From Candidatus Leptovillus gracilis (GTDB lineage: Bacteria > Chloroflexota > Anaerolineae > Promineifilales > Promineifilaceae), in contig JADJXA010000007.1 in assembly GCA_016716065.1 (NCBI GenBank), forward strand, positions 186,001-250,000: a stretch of 64,000 nucleotides of DNA. The letters run 5' to 3'. Under the pieces are notes generated by a model. The model was not told the DNA's origin, ran no database searches, and was given only the letters and a program-made list of their open reading frames with translations. Made by a program: the position numbers and the translations under genes. This document shows positions 16,535-25,974 of this stretch, piece by piece (the stretch's first letter is position 1; each line of letters opens with the position of its first letter).

Positions 16535-18277
16535 TTACTCCAGCTCCCTGGTAATATTAGCCGATGGTATGGTAAAGGCAAATGCACTGCCCTGTCCATA
16601 CACACTGTGAAACCGGATTCCGCCGCCTTGCGCTTCCACCATTTTTTTGACAATAGACAGGCCCAAACCCCAACCAACCTGCTCACGCACCGCCTCGTCT
16701 TCGGCGCGGAAAAACTGGGTGAACAGCCGGGCCTGGTTTTCTTCGGAGACGCCAATGCCGTTGTCTTGGACGGCTATTTCCACACACCCCTCTTGTGGTT
16801 GGACGTGGATGGTGATACGGCCGTACGCCGGCGTATATTTATGGGCATTGCTCACCAGATTGGTAAGTACCTGGCTGATGCGGCGTGGGTCGGCGGATAC
16901 GGCCGTGTTCCCCTCCGCCACGACCACTTCCAGCGACTGCTCCCGCGCGGTTAGCTGCTGCCGAAAATTATCCGCCACTTCCTCCACTACCTCTCGCGCA
17001 TCAAAAACCGCCATCTCAAACTGCATACGGCCGCTTTCCATATGGTTAATGTCCGACAAATCCCGAATCAGCACACTCATGCGCTCCAGATTGCGCTTGA
17101 TCACGCCCAAAAACTGCTTTTGCTGCTCGTTCAATTCACCGGTCATGCCGCTCATAATCAGGTCGGTATACCCTTTGATAGAGGTCATCGGCAGGCGCAG
17201 TTCGTGCGTCACCACGGAAACAAAGTCACTCTTGGCCTTATTGGCCGCCTGAATCGCTTCATACAGCCGCGCATTTTTTATGGCGACGGCCGCCCGGTCG
17301 GCCAGGCGCTCCACAAAGGCCACATCTTCGTCGGTGATGGTCTGCGGATTCTGGCTGGCCAGGGTGATCAGACCGGCCACCCGGCCATCTTGTTTGATGG
17401 GCACAGCTAATTGGGCGGCAGTGGCCCGGCCGTCTATCGCTTCGGCCTTGCTAACCTGCTCCAACAACACAGACTGCCCCATCGCCAATACCTGCGCCAA
17501 CACCGGGTGATCCAGCGCCACGCTGCTGCGCCGCTGCTGCGCCGGCGCGCCGCTGGTTACCAACAGCCGCAAAACCTGACCCTCCTCGGTCTCCGCCAAC
17601 AGACCAATGGAGCCAGAATCGGCCGTGGTCATCGCCAACGCCCAGGTCACGGCCGAACTCAACACCTGGTTCAGTTCCAACGAGCGATTCAACTGCTGGT
17701 CAATCTGCTGGAAAACGGTCAATTCCTCCACCCGGCGGGCCAGGGCGTGGTCGGTTTGGGTAAACAACCGGGCATTGTCTATGGCGATGGCCGACTGGTT
17801 GGCAAACGTGCCCAGCAGTTCCAGGTCTGCCTCCTTAAACACGCCGCTGAACAGCCGGTTATCCACATACACCGCGCCGATTATGCGCGCCCGCGCCCGC
17901 AGCGGCGCACACATGATGGAGCGTAGTTGGTAGCCAATGACGCTCTGTTGATCGGAGAAGCGCTCATCTTCCTGGGCGTTGCTGGTGAGGATGGCGTCGC
18001 CGGTGGTGGCTGCCCGCTGTAAGACAGTGCGGCTGATTTGCATGGAAGCGCCCTCAATGGTTTCACGGTCTACGTTGCGCGCCGCTTCTGTGTGCAGTTG
18101 GCCGGTCGCGTCATCAAAAAGCATTAAAAAGCCCCGTTCCGCGCCCGTCAGCAAAATAATGGCGTCCATCACCTGATTCAGCACTTCGCCTAAATCCAGG
18201 CTGGCGCCAAGCTGGGAGCTGACTTCATATAAGGCTGCCAGGCGGGCTTGTTCAACGTTGTTAGATTGATTGGTCAT
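16535..18277 (-). CDS. GAF-domain sensor histidine kinase
   Basis: 580 residues from the ATG at 18277. Two GAF domains (about 28-172 and 196-342) precede a HisKA dimerisation domain with phospho-acceptor H358 in VVTHELRLP, and a HATPase_c domain with N-box LTNLVSNAHKYTP, G1 DNGIGVSEENQARLF and G2 VGWGLGLSIVKKM. There is no membrane segment, so the kinase is cytosolic and probably senses a small molecule or redox state through the GAF domains. Its ATG overlaps the nth stop by 4 bp. No response regulator gene is adjacent. Confidence 0.92.
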   Translation of the reverse strand: MTNQSNNVEQARLAALYEVSSQLGASLDLGEVLNQVMDAIILLTGAERGFLMLFDDATGQLHTEAARNVDRETIEGASMQISRTVLQRAATTGDAILTSNAQEDERFSDQQSVIGYQLRSIMCAPLRARARIIGAVYVDNRLFSGVFKEADLELLGTFANQSAIAIDNARLFTQTDHALARRVEELTVFQQIDQQLNRSLELNQVLSSAVTWALAMTTADSGSIGLLAETEEGQVLRLLVTSGAPAQQRRSSVALDHPVLAQVLAMGQSVLLEQVSKAEAIDGRATAAQLAVPIKQDGRVAGLITLASQNPQTITDEDVAFVERLADRAAVAIKNARLYEAIQAANKAKSDFVSVVTHELRLPMTSIKGYTDLIMSGMTGELNEQQKQFLGVIKRNLERMSVLIRDLSDINHMESGRMQFEMAVFDAREVVEEVADNFRQQLTAREQSLEVVVAEGNTAVSADPRRISQVLTNLVSNAHKYTPAYGRITIHVQPQEGCVEIAVQDNGIGVSEENQARLFTQFFRAEDEAVREQVGWGLGLSIVKKMVEAQGGGIRFHSVYGQGSAFAFTIPSANITRELE

Positions 18278-18969
18278 TCGGAGGACCTCAGTATGATATG
18301 TTGATAATACGCACATTCGGTTTGTAAGACGCAAATCTGGCATTTGGGATTGCGCGCATGGCAAGTTTCACGGCCGTGTCGGATCAAATTCAGGTGCATG
18401 GCATAAAAACTCTCTGGTTCGCCCAACGCTTCCAAAATATCGTGGGCTTTATCGGCCGTCACCTTTGCCCCAATTAGCCCCAGCCGCCCGGTAATGCGAT
18501 GCACATGGGTGTCCACCGGGAACGCCGGCCGATCAAAGGCAAACAGCAGAATGATGGCCGCCGTTTTGCGCCCCACCCCTTTGATCGTCGTCAGCCAGTC
18601 GCGGGCTGCCGCCAGCGGCATCTCCGCCAGGAAATCGAGTGAGATTTCACCGCGCGCTTCATAGACGTAGCGCAGCGCCGCCTGGATGCGCGGCCCTTTC
18701 TGGTTCGCCAGTCCGGCCGGCCGAATCGTGGCGATCACGTCGGCTTCTGGGGCGTTCATCACGCTTTCCCAGTCCGCGTAGCGCGCTTTGAGGGCGTAAA
18801 AGCCTTTGTCGCGGTTGCCGTCGGAGGTGGATTGGGACAGGATGGTGGAGACCAATTCATCCACCGGTGGCAGATGCCGCCGCCACTGTGGTTGGCCGTA
18901 AATGTCGGCAAGTTGTTGGTAAACGGCCGTATACTTCTGCCTCAATGCCTGATCAGACGCTATGTTCAT
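18274..18969 (-). CDS. nth: Endonuclease III-like DNA glycosylase/AP lyase
   Basis: 231 residues. Helix-hairpin-helix TIKGVGRKTAAIIL with catalytic Lys135, catalytic Asp153 in FPVDTHVHRI, and a C-terminal [4Fe-4S] motif Cys203-x6-Cys210-x2-Cys213-x5-Cys219. These are the diagnostic residues of the Nth family, which removes oxidised pyrimidines and nicks the abasic site. ATG at 18969 with a GGAGCAGG site. The first gene of an operon with a sensor kinase; that pairing is unusual for a repair gene and may be incidental. Confidence 0.92.
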   Translation of the reverse strand: MNIASDQALRQKYTAVYQQLADIYGQPQWRRHLPPVDELVSTILSQSTSDGNRDKGFYALKARYADWESVMNAPEADVIATIRPAGLANQKGPRIQAALRYVYEARGEISLDFLAEMPLAAARDWLTTIKGVGRKTAAIILLFAFDRPAFPVDTHVHRITGRLGLIGAKVTADKAHDILEALGEPESFYAMHLNLIRHGRETCHARNPKCQICVLQTECAYYQHIILRSSE

Positions 18970-18996
18970 ACCTGCTCCATTGTAATCTCAGACGGG

Positions 18997-19002
18997 ATTA
19001 TA
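18997..19002 (-). promoter_or_regulatory. Extended -10 promoter of the nth operon
   Basis: On the minus strand TGGTATAAT, i.e. a TATAAT at 19002-18997 with the TGn extension. The -35 is weak. The ATG is 28 bp downstream. Confidence 0.5.
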
Positions 19003-19046
19003 CCACGCATAAATGGCGTGAAATATTGCCGGTGGCCGACGGTGAA

Positions 19047-20831
19047 TTACGTTTTCACCAGGCGCTGGCGGGTCATCAGGCGGTCTTGCAGGGCGGCCAG
19101 GGTTTCTTGCCGTTCGCTGGCCGTAAAGTTGAGGCTGTCAAACACGGCCGTATCCAACCGCATCCTGTCCGCCTGCGCCAATTCATCTTCCGTGGGCAAT
19201 AACGGCCGTGCGGTCAGCGCGGTGAAAGCGGCCGTTAGCTCATCCACCTGCGCTGCTGCCAGGCGGCGGGGGTCCGGCAGGAAAATCTGGCCCAATTCAT
19301 ACGCGGCCAGCCACAACACGCCGGCGCCAAAATTCAGCCGCCCTTGCAGTTCACACTGCAAGGCAAACCAGGCGCTGTTCAGCAGCGCCGCCGTCGCCGC
19401 CAGCGGCGCGTCTGGCGGCAGAATGACCTGGTAGAGCTGCTGGTCTACCAGCAGGCCATCATCCAGCAGTGGGGCCACATGCCGCCGCCACACCCCTTTG
19501 GGCAGGACGATCTGCGCTGTTGGTTGAACCGCCAGGTTGTACCATGGTTGGCGTGCGGCGCATGTCGTGCGTTGGTGGAAGCCCTGGCTTTCACCCCAGG
19601 CCAGGTAAGCGGCTGCGGCCGTGCCCGCCAGGTCGGCCCCCGGCGGGATCCACAGGAGTTCGTGGCGGCAGTGGACGGCCGTCAGGCGCAGCGTCTCCAG
19701 GCCGCGCAGCGATTTGAGCAGCGGGCGGCGAAACGCTGATTCCAACTGCCACTTAGTCACGGTGGCCTTGTCCAGGTAAAAAAAGGTATTGGCCCCGGTG
19801 GTGAAACCACGCTGCACCACCGCCCAATCCTGTAAACAAACCATCTGCACTTCTTCGCGCCGCCGCCGATATACGTCTGGCGCGCGCAGGGCCAGCCCCC
19901 ACCTGGCCGCCGGGCGCAGATCGCTTTGGGTGACAACGCGCACGGCCGTTTCCGGCGTCTCGCGGCTGTCGTTGGGCAGCAGGCGGGGGATGATCTGCTC
20001 CAGGATGGTCAGGCGGCGGGGGTCATGGGCCGGGTAGGGGATGAGGCTGCGTAACGGCCGTTTCAACCGCACCAACCGCACCTGGTTATCGGCCCGCCGG
20101 TTTGTCCCACTGCATTTTTCCAGCACCACCAGGCAGGTGTTGACTTTGGCGTCATCAAACCAACGTTCAACGTTTGATTCGATGATGGCGAGGATTTTGA
20201 AATGGTCGAGTAAAAATTGCTTTAGCTCTTTGCCATAGGCCACGTCCAGCCAGCCATTGGGCACGACAAAACCAAAGCGCCCCCCTTCGCGCAAAAACTG
20301 CGCCCCGTGCAGAAAGAAGTAAGCGTGCAGCCCAGAGCGTCCGCCCAGGCTCTCCCACAGTGGGCGCGGCATGAGCAGCCGTTTGTCGTCGGCTTCTGGC
20401 ATGGTGTGGGCCGGGGGTAGGTCGTCGAAGAGGTCTAGCTGACGGCCGTCAGCCGTCGGCAGGCGGCCAATCCATTCAGCGCGGGTGTAGGGTGGGTTGC
20501 CGATGATGACGTCGAAGGCGGGGGGCAGATCGTTGGTTCCCGGCTGGAGGGTGAAGAAGCTGCGGCTGAGAATATGGGCCTGGGGCAGGGCGGCCTGGGC
20601 GCGCGCAGCCGTGTCCGGGTCTAATTCCACGCCCCACAACACATCAGGCGGCGCGTCTGGGCCATCGGCCAACCAACCCAGCAGCCGGGCCGCGCGGGCC
20701 AGAAACGCGCCCTGGCCGCAAGAGGGGTCTAGTAAACGGTCAGACGGCCGTCGCAGGCAAAACCCCAACAACAAATCTGCCACGTCCGTTGGTGTTTCAT
20801 ACTGGCCCAGGGTATGTTGTTTGTCTGGCAT
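19047..20831 (-). CDS. N6-adenine DNA methyltransferase, M.TaqI/Eco57I-like, orphan
   Basis: 594 residues from the ATG at 20831 (AAGGGAA site). Gamma-class layout: motif I LLDPSCGQGAFLARA, acidic motif II VELDP, motif IV IIGNPPYTRAEW (NPPY, adenine-N6), then HAYFFLHGAQFLREGGRFGFVVP typical of motif VI-VIII. The C-terminal 350 residues resemble the TaqI-type target-recognition region. No restriction nuclease or specificity gene is adjacent. It could be an orphan regulatory methylase, or one whose nuclease was lost. Neighbouring genes are unrelated. The target sequence is unknown; see the ACGGCCGT finding. Confidence 0.85.
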   Translation of the reverse strand: MPDKQHTLGQYETPTDVADLLLGFCLRRPSDRLLDPSCGQGAFLARAARLLGWLADGPDAPPDVLWGVELDPDTAARAQAALPQAHILSRSFFTLQPGTNDLPPAFDVIIGNPPYTRAEWIGRLPTADGRQLDLFDDLPPAHTMPEADDKRLLMPRPLWESLGGRSGLHAYFFLHGAQFLREGGRFGFVVPNGWLDVAYGKELKQFLLDHFKILAIIESNVERWFDDAKVNTCLVVLEKCSGTNRRADNQVRLVRLKRPLRSLIPYPAHDPRRLTILEQIIPRLLPNDSRETPETAVRVVTQSDLRPAARWGLALRAPDVYRRRREEVQMVCLQDWAVVQRGFTTGANTFFYLDKATVTKWQLESAFRRPLLKSLRGLETLRLTAVHCRHELLWIPPGADLAGTAAAAYLAWGESQGFHQRTTCAARQPWYNLAVQPTAQIVLPKGVWRRHVAPLLDDGLLVDQQLYQVILPPDAPLAATAALLNSAWFALQCELQGRLNFGAGVLWLAAYELGQIFLPDPRRLAAAQVDELTAAFTALTARPLLPTEDELAQADRMRLDTAVFDSLNFTASERQETLAALQDRLMTRQRLVKT

Positions 20832-20945
20832 ATGCTGTTTCCCTTCCCACAAGGTCGCGCTGCGGCCGCGTTGTCATCTCTGCTGCGGCATGTTGTCCAT
20901 TGTAACACAAGTGGTCAGGGCGTCGTCGGGGCAAATTGCTGCCAA

Positions 20946-20974
20946 ACCTGCCAGGTTTCTGAAACCTGGCAGGT
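20946..20974. terminator. Perfect inverted repeat after the S8 protease gene
   Basis: 14-bp arms (ACCTGCCAGGTTTC and its complement) around a single T. It lies 11 bp past the S8 protease stop on the minus strand and upstream of the methyltransferase. The sequence has the look of a dispersed gene-end palindrome. Confidence 0.6.
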
Positions 20975-20985
20975 CTTCTAGCCAT

Positions 20986-22617
20986 TCAGTCTGAACTGCC
21001 CGCTTTTACCTGGTAGGGCGCACATTGGTCCAGGGTTTGGCGCACGTTGATGATGCCTTTGCCCAGGTGAGGGTCGGTCACGGCCGTTAGCCCACATTCA
21101 ATGATCTGGCGCACTTCCGGGGGCGACAACTGCCCCCCGCCCCGCTCGATGACCAGAGCCGCCAACCCAGAGACCAGCGGCGTGGCAAACGAAGTGCCGC
21201 TCCAGTAGGCAAAGCCGGTGTTGCTGTCGGTTTTGATGACCGGACCAATGACGGCCGTTGGGCAATCTTGCCCGCCGCAGACATCGTTGGCGGGGATGAA
21301 ATGGGTGGGATTGGTGGGGTCAGGACGGCCGTCGCCGCCCGGCGCGGCCAGGTCGCCGCGGTTAGAAAAACAGCCCCGACCCTGTTCGTAATTACTGCCA
21401 GCCACGCCGATGATCGGCGACCAGTTGGCCGGCAAGTTGGCCGGTTCTGGCTGGGGCAGGTTGGCCGAATCGTTGCCGGCGGCAGCCACGACGACGATTT
21501 TGGCGCACTGCGCCGCCCGCAAAATGTCGCGCAGCGACTGCACCCCCACCGGCAGGTTAAAGCCTGCCTCATCCGGCGGCACGCGGATGCCCAGGCTGAG
21601 GTTGATGACGGCGCCAATGATGTCCGACGGCCGTTGGCCGGGCGCATTGGCCTTCACAAAGTCGAACAATGCCTGGTTTAGGCTGAATAGGTCCCCCTTG
21701 TTGTTGCGGTTCAAGACGCGAATCAGGTGAATGTCGGCCGCCGGGGCGACGGCGTGGGCCAGACCGGCGGCAAAAACGCCATGGTTGCTCAGGTCTTTTT
21801 GGGCGTTGTCTATGGCCGGTACAGGGTAATTGGCAAGCTGGATGCTGAGCGGCGCCGGCTCTGTGACCCAATCCAGGGCGCGGTGGCTGCCGGCCATCAC
21901 TAGCCGGTCATCATAAGGCGACGTATCAAACACGCCAATGCGCACGCCGCGTCCACTGCCCGGCGGCCGCGCGCCCGATAGTTCGATCTGCTGCAAAGCC
22001 CACTGCTTCAGGAACAATTCCGGCGGCGCGCTCTGGCTGTCCGCGCCGGAGCTGCCCGTTGGGTCCCAGGGGCTGCCGGTGGGGTCCCACGGGCTGCCGG
22101 TTGGATCCCAGGGATGACCGGAAAGCCAGTTGGGTTCGGCGCGCACGGCGCTGCCCCGGCCTACGGCCCGATTGATGGCGGCGATGGCCGCGGCCACGGC
22201 GGCCTCGCTGCCGCTGAGCTGGTAGAGGTTGATGACAAAATCGGCAAAATCGCCGTCGGCGCAGTCGTTCAGGCAGATGCGCGTGTCGGCGTCCAGCGCG
22301 CCAAAGGTGATGCGGCGCAGTGGTTCGGGGCGAATGATGGCCTCGGCGGCTTGCACAGCGGCGGCTACCTGCGCTGCCGGCCCACTGACGATGACCTGGT
22401 CCTGGACGTAAAATTCTTCGGGTGGATACTCTTGTCGGGACGGTTCCGGTGGCTCAGTGGGAGGTGACGGCCGTTCCTCGCCCATCAGCCCGCCGACCAG
22501 TCCCAGCAGGAGCAAGAACAATATCAGGAGCAGCCAGCCTGGCGCATCCAACCAGACCAGGATGGCCAGCACCAAAATGAGTACGAATACTAAACCTTGT
22601 GTCGAACGATTTTGCAT
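20986..22617 (-). CDS. Membrane-anchored S8 (subtilisin-like) serine protease
   Basis: 543 residues. Two N-terminal hydrophobic segments (7-23, 26-44) anchor it, followed by a Pro-rich linker and a ferredoxin-like inhibitor-type region (about 68-150). Then comes a threefold WDPTGSP repeat (169-190) and the subtilisin domain with Asp231 (GVFDTSP), His279 (SNHGVFAAG), oxyanion Asn382 (AAAGNDS) and Ser476 (SGTSFATP). All catalytic residues are present. It lies downstream of the TPR-CHAT protease and the sigma/anti-sigma pair on the same strand, which suggests a stress-controlled proteolytic module. A 230-bp gap with a Y-shaped repeat separates it from the CHAT gene. Confidence 0.9.
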   Translation of the reverse strand: MQNRSTQGLVFVLILVLAILVWLDAPGWLLLILFLLLLGLVGGLMGEERPSPPTEPPEPSRQEYPPEEFYVQDQVIVSGPAAQVAAAVQAAEAIIRPEPLRRITFGALDADTRICLNDCADGDFADFVINLYQLSGSEAAVAAAIAAINRAVGRGSAVRAEPNWLSGHPWDPTGSPWDPTGSPWDPTGSSGADSQSAPPELFLKQWALQQIELSGARPPGSGRGVRIGVFDTSPYDDRLVMAGSHRALDWVTEPAPLSIQLANYPVPAIDNAQKDLSNHGVFAAGLAHAVAPAADIHLIRVLNRNNKGDLFSLNQALFDFVKANAPGQRPSDIIGAVINLSLGIRVPPDEAGFNLPVGVQSLRDILRAAQCAKIVVVAAAGNDSANLPQPEPANLPANWSPIIGVAGSNYEQGRGCFSNRGDLAAPGGDGRPDPTNPTHFIPANDVCGGQDCPTAVIGPVIKTDSNTGFAYWSGTSFATPLVSGLAALVIERGGGQLSPPEVRQIIECGLTAVTDPHLGKGIINVRQTLDQCAPYQVKAGSSD

Positions 22618-22640
22618 GGATAGTTTCCTCCTTCGTAAAC

Positions 22641-22690
22641 GGGAGCGCGGACGTCCCGTCCGCTCTGGCAGGCGAGACGCCTGCGCTCCC
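22641..22690. repeat. Y-shaped (three-stem) palindromic element
   Basis: Outer stem GGGAGC/GCTCCC (22641-22646 with 22685-22690) encloses two hairpins: GCGGACG-TCC-CGTCCGC (22647-22663) and GCAGGCG-AGA-CGCCTGC (22668-22684), with a TCTG joint. All three stems are perfect. The rest of the gap to 22850 holds no recognisable gene; a TATAAAT stretch is near 22810. Confidence 0.65.
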
Positions 22691-22850
22691 AGGGTTTTTA
22701 TTCATGGTGGTCAGCCGCAGCCGGTGAAGCCTCCTTCGATCAATCGCCGTTGGCGGGGGCAAACCCGTTTATCTGCCTACTTCTAGGTGAACACGGAGGC
22801 TCGCCCTACTATAAATAGACGAGAAAATTGCGCTTATTGCGGCACGGCCG

Positions 22851-25754
22851 TTACAATGGCCCCGTATCACCCACCAGAAAAAAGGGCGCCCAAAAGTAAG
22901 GATGTTGGTCTATGATGTGCAGCTGCGCCTGGCGCAAGGCGCTGCCCTTACTCGCTCCGGTGGTTAGCGCCCGGTAAAAATTGCCCATCAAGGCGGCGGT
23001 GGACATGTCTTCAACCGGCCAAAATGTAGCCAGCAGCGAAGCCGCGCCGGCCGACAGGAAGGCGCGCATTAACCCCAACAGTTCATCACCGCCGCCTACC
23101 AGGCTGCGCCCGGTTTGGCAGGCGCTCAGCGTCACCAGGGAGGCTTGCAGGCGCAGGTTGAAGATGTCTAGGGTTGTCAGCCAGCCATCGGCCAGGGCCA
23201 GGCCGGAAAAGAGGGGATTGTCGGGGCGAAATTCGCCATGAGTCGCCAGGTGAATCAGGCGATAGCTGGCGGTGTGTTGGCGCAGATTTTCCAGGGTGGC
23301 TTCTTGTTCCAGCAGGGTGGTTCCGCCCCACATCTGGGCGATGCTTTGGGCTTCGTGGGGGGCATGGGGCAAACGGCCGTCACCCGAATAGCCCAGAGCC
23401 AATAAACCACCGTCGGCGCGCACGGCCGTCTGGCAGTAACGCAGCATACTGGCCGAGGGGAGGTAGCTCATCTCAAACTGCGCCAGCAGGTATGCCTGCC
23501 CATCAAACAAGGCGTGGCAAGGCAAATAATGGAGCGGCCCGTGCGGCACGACGATGAGCCGCTGATACCCCTGGAGCAAGGGGCGCACCGGCGCGAACAA
23601 TTGTTGGTATAGTTTGTGCAAAATGCCCCGCGCATTGTCGGCCAGGGCTGTCTGCCGCGCCGGATGGCTGTGGGGCACGGCGCGCAAATTCAGCCAGAGC
23701 AGTTGGAGGAGCTGCTGCACCTGGGCCAGGCTAACAGGCAGCCGGGCCGCCCGGACTTCCTGGCGTGTGACCAGAAATACGACGATCTGGTCGTGCAAAC
23801 TGAAAAATTCTAGCAGGATTGTGGCGTCATCGAGATAGGGTTGGATGGGTTCGGTGTGGACCTGCCAGAGGGTGGCTTCCTGGGCATAAGCCGCGTTGCG
23901 CACCAGCAGTTTGTGCCAGACGGCGGTGATCTCTTTTTCCACGTCGGCGACGCGCTGGCCGATGGTTTGTTGGGCGGACAATTGGGCGGTGTAATCTTCG
24001 CGCTGTCCCGGTTGTTCGCCGGTTTGCCAGCGGCGGTAAAGATTATCGCGTTCGGCGCGCAGGGCGAGAATCTGTTCAACCAGGGGTTGGTCGGCTGGGC
24101 TGCGGGCTTCGATGCGCAGGTCCAGGCGGTTAGCCAGCAGGTCGCGCAGGGCGCGCGATTTGGCCCGTTCGGCGATGTTCAGGGCGGCTTCCGGCTGTTC
24201 GTCGGCCAGATATAGGTCCACCACGTCTTCGTATAGGCGCATTTTGTCCTGGGCAAAGTCGGCGCGGTATTCCAGCATCAGGCGGCCGACCAGTTGTTCC
24301 AGCGCGGCAATGCCTTGCTGCCAGGCGGACAAAGCGGCCGGGCGGTCGCCTTGCCGGGCGGCCAAAGCGCCTTGCAGATGGTAGCCCTGGTAGGTGAGGG
24401 TGGGCAGGTTGTGGGCGGTGGCGATGGACAGAACGGCCGTCACCATCTCTTCTGCTTTCTCCAGTTTATTCAGGGCCAGCGCAGACTGGGCGGCCAGCAG
24501 CCAGGCGCGGGCCTGGCCCAGCGGTTGGTTGTGTTCCCGGTAAACGGCTTCGGCCAACCGGGCCAGGGTCAGCGCGTCTTCAGCCTGCTGTTGGCTCAGC
24601 AGCAGCGCGGCGATGTGCAAATCGGCGTCGGCCAGGGCGCTGCGATTGCCTTCTTGTTCAAAGAGGGCGCGAGCCTCCAGCAGCGAGGCCAGGGCTTCGG
24701 CGTGCTGCCCCAGGCCGGTGAAGGCGTGGGCTTCGTGCAGCAGGCAGCGGCCAATTTCGTAAGGCGCGCCGAGTTGGTCGAACAACTGGCGGGCGCGGCG
24801 GCATTTTTCCAGCGCTTCGCCGAAGCGGCGCAGTTGGAGCAGGCAGTCGCTGGTGAAGAGTTCAACCAACATGGCGTGGCGGGAACGGCCGTCTTGTCGG
24901 AAGCCTTCACCGGCGGCGTCTAACAGGGTCAGGGCTTCGTTGTAGCGGCCCAGGACGAAGTAGGTGAGGGCCAGGTTTTGTTGGGCGCGGGCGGTGTCTA
25001 CGGCTGCGCCGCGTTGGGTGTAGGTTTGCAGCAGGCTTTGGTTGACGGTGATGGATTCGGTGAAGCGGCCCAGGTTGCGCAAGATGATGGCCCGGTTCAT
25101 TTCCACGACCAATAGGCGGTCTTGGGCCTGGTCGCCGGATGCCTGGTAGAGGCTGCGGGCCTGGTCTAGCAGGGTCAGGGCGGCGGTATCTTGCCCTAAA
25201 CGGCCGTGAATGATCGCCAAATTTACCGTCAGTTCGGCCAGGGGCAGCCATTCCTGGGCTTCGCGGAAAACCTGGCCGGCCCATTCGCCGATGGACAGCG
25301 CTTCGGTGTAATGGCCCAGGTTGGCGAGGGCGTAGATTTTGCCGTTTTGCGACCAGGCTTGTTCGAGTTTGTGTTGGTGACGGCCGTAAATGGCCGCTGC
25401 TTCGTCGTAGCAGGCAATGCCCCGGCGGTAATCGCTGCCACCGATGGCGTAGGCGTTGCCCTCTGCGCGCAGCCCCAGGGCGTGGAAAAGTGGATTGCCG
25501 GTCAACTCCGCCATCCATTTGATTAGACCAGCCACGTGCAGGCAGCACTGTAAATCGGTGCGCATGTAACGGTCGGCCTGTTGTTTGAGCAGCCGGGCAA
25601 TTTCATCTTGCGCCGCCGGCGGATAACGGTGTAGGTGGGTCGCCAAGCGGCCGCGCTGGGCTGTCTCCGGCAGCAGCAGAAGTTTGTCTACAAAGGTTGG
25701 CGGCTTGAGCGGTGGTCTATGAATCGTTTGTTCTGGTATGACGGGTAATAGCAT
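22851..25754 (-). CDS. TPR-CHAT caspase-like protease
   Basis: 967 residues. An alpha-helical part with about eight or more tetratricopeptide-like repeats (about 85-520; for example ALANLGHYTEALSIGEWA and NLALTYFVLGRYNEALTLL) is followed by a helical linker and a C-terminal CHAT domain (about 650-967). The catalytic dyad is His839 (LIHLATHGEF) and Cys879 (LVTLSACQTG); the downstream DELLGLMRAFLSAGAASLLATFWPV stretch is standard for CHAT (read it as DELLGLMRAFL and SAGAASLLATFWPV). TPR-CHAT proteins cleave partner proteins once the TPR part senses a trigger, as in the Cas7-11-bound Craspase. No CRISPR gene is near. The neighbours are an S8 protease and a sigma/anti-sigma pair. Confidence 0.9.
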   Translation of the reverse strand: MLLPVIPEQTIHRPPLKPPTFVDKLLLLPETAQRGRLATHLHRYPPAAQDEIARLLKQQADRYMRTDLQCCLHVAGLIKWMAELTGNPLFHALGLRAEGNAYAIGGSDYRRGIACYDEAAAIYGRHQHKLEQAWSQNGKIYALANLGHYTEALSIGEWAGQVFREAQEWLPLAELTVNLAIIHGRLGQDTAALTLLDQARSLYQASGDQAQDRLLVVEMNRAIILRNLGRFTESITVNQSLLQTYTQRGAAVDTARAQQNLALTYFVLGRYNEALTLLDAAGEGFRQDGRSRHAMLVELFTSDCLLQLRRFGEALEKCRRARQLFDQLGAPYEIGRCLLHEAHAFTGLGQHAEALASLLEARALFEQEGNRSALADADLHIAALLLSQQQAEDALTLARLAEAVYREHNQPLGQARAWLLAAQSALALNKLEKAEEMVTAVLSIATAHNLPTLTYQGYHLQGALAARQGDRPAALSAWQQGIAALEQLVGRLMLEYRADFAQDKMRLYEDVVDLYLADEQPEAALNIAERAKSRALRDLLANRLDLRIEARSPADQPLVEQILALRAERDNLYRRWQTGEQPGQREDYTAQLSAQQTIGQRVADVEKEITAVWHKLLVRNAAYAQEATLWQVHTEPIQPYLDDATILLEFFSLHDQIVVFLVTRQEVRAARLPVSLAQVQQLLQLLWLNLRAVPHSHPARQTALADNARGILHKLYQQLFAPVRPLLQGYQRLIVVPHGPLHYLPCHALFDGQAYLLAQFEMSYLPSASMLRYCQTAVRADGGLLALGYSGDGRLPHAPHEAQSIAQMWGGTTLLEQEATLENLRQHTASYRLIHLATHGEFRPDNPLFSGLALADGWLTTLDIFNLRLQASLVTLSACQTGRSLVGGGDELLGLMRAFLSAGAASLLATFWPVEDMSTAALMGNFYRALTTGASKGSALRQAQLHIIDQHPYFWAPFFLVGDTGPL

Positions 25755-25974
25755 GTGACGCTGCCGCAGGTGAATCTATAAATCGGGTTGGTTAAGCGGT
25801 AAATTTGACCTTCACACAAACTGATACCAACAGATGGGAATAATAAACAGATTGGCCGCGGAGATGGGTGGGAAGTTGGGTGGTGGGTGCGCCAGACTTA
25901 GACGATGTGATCTATTTTATAGCGTACTTTGCACGCCAGGGCTGTGGTGTGTTTTACAGGGATGCGTTGGTTTG

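Noticed and set aside
22851..25754. Craspase (type III-E CRISPR) component
   Set aside because: TPR-CHAT alone is not enough; no Cas7-11 or CRISPR array lies within the window.
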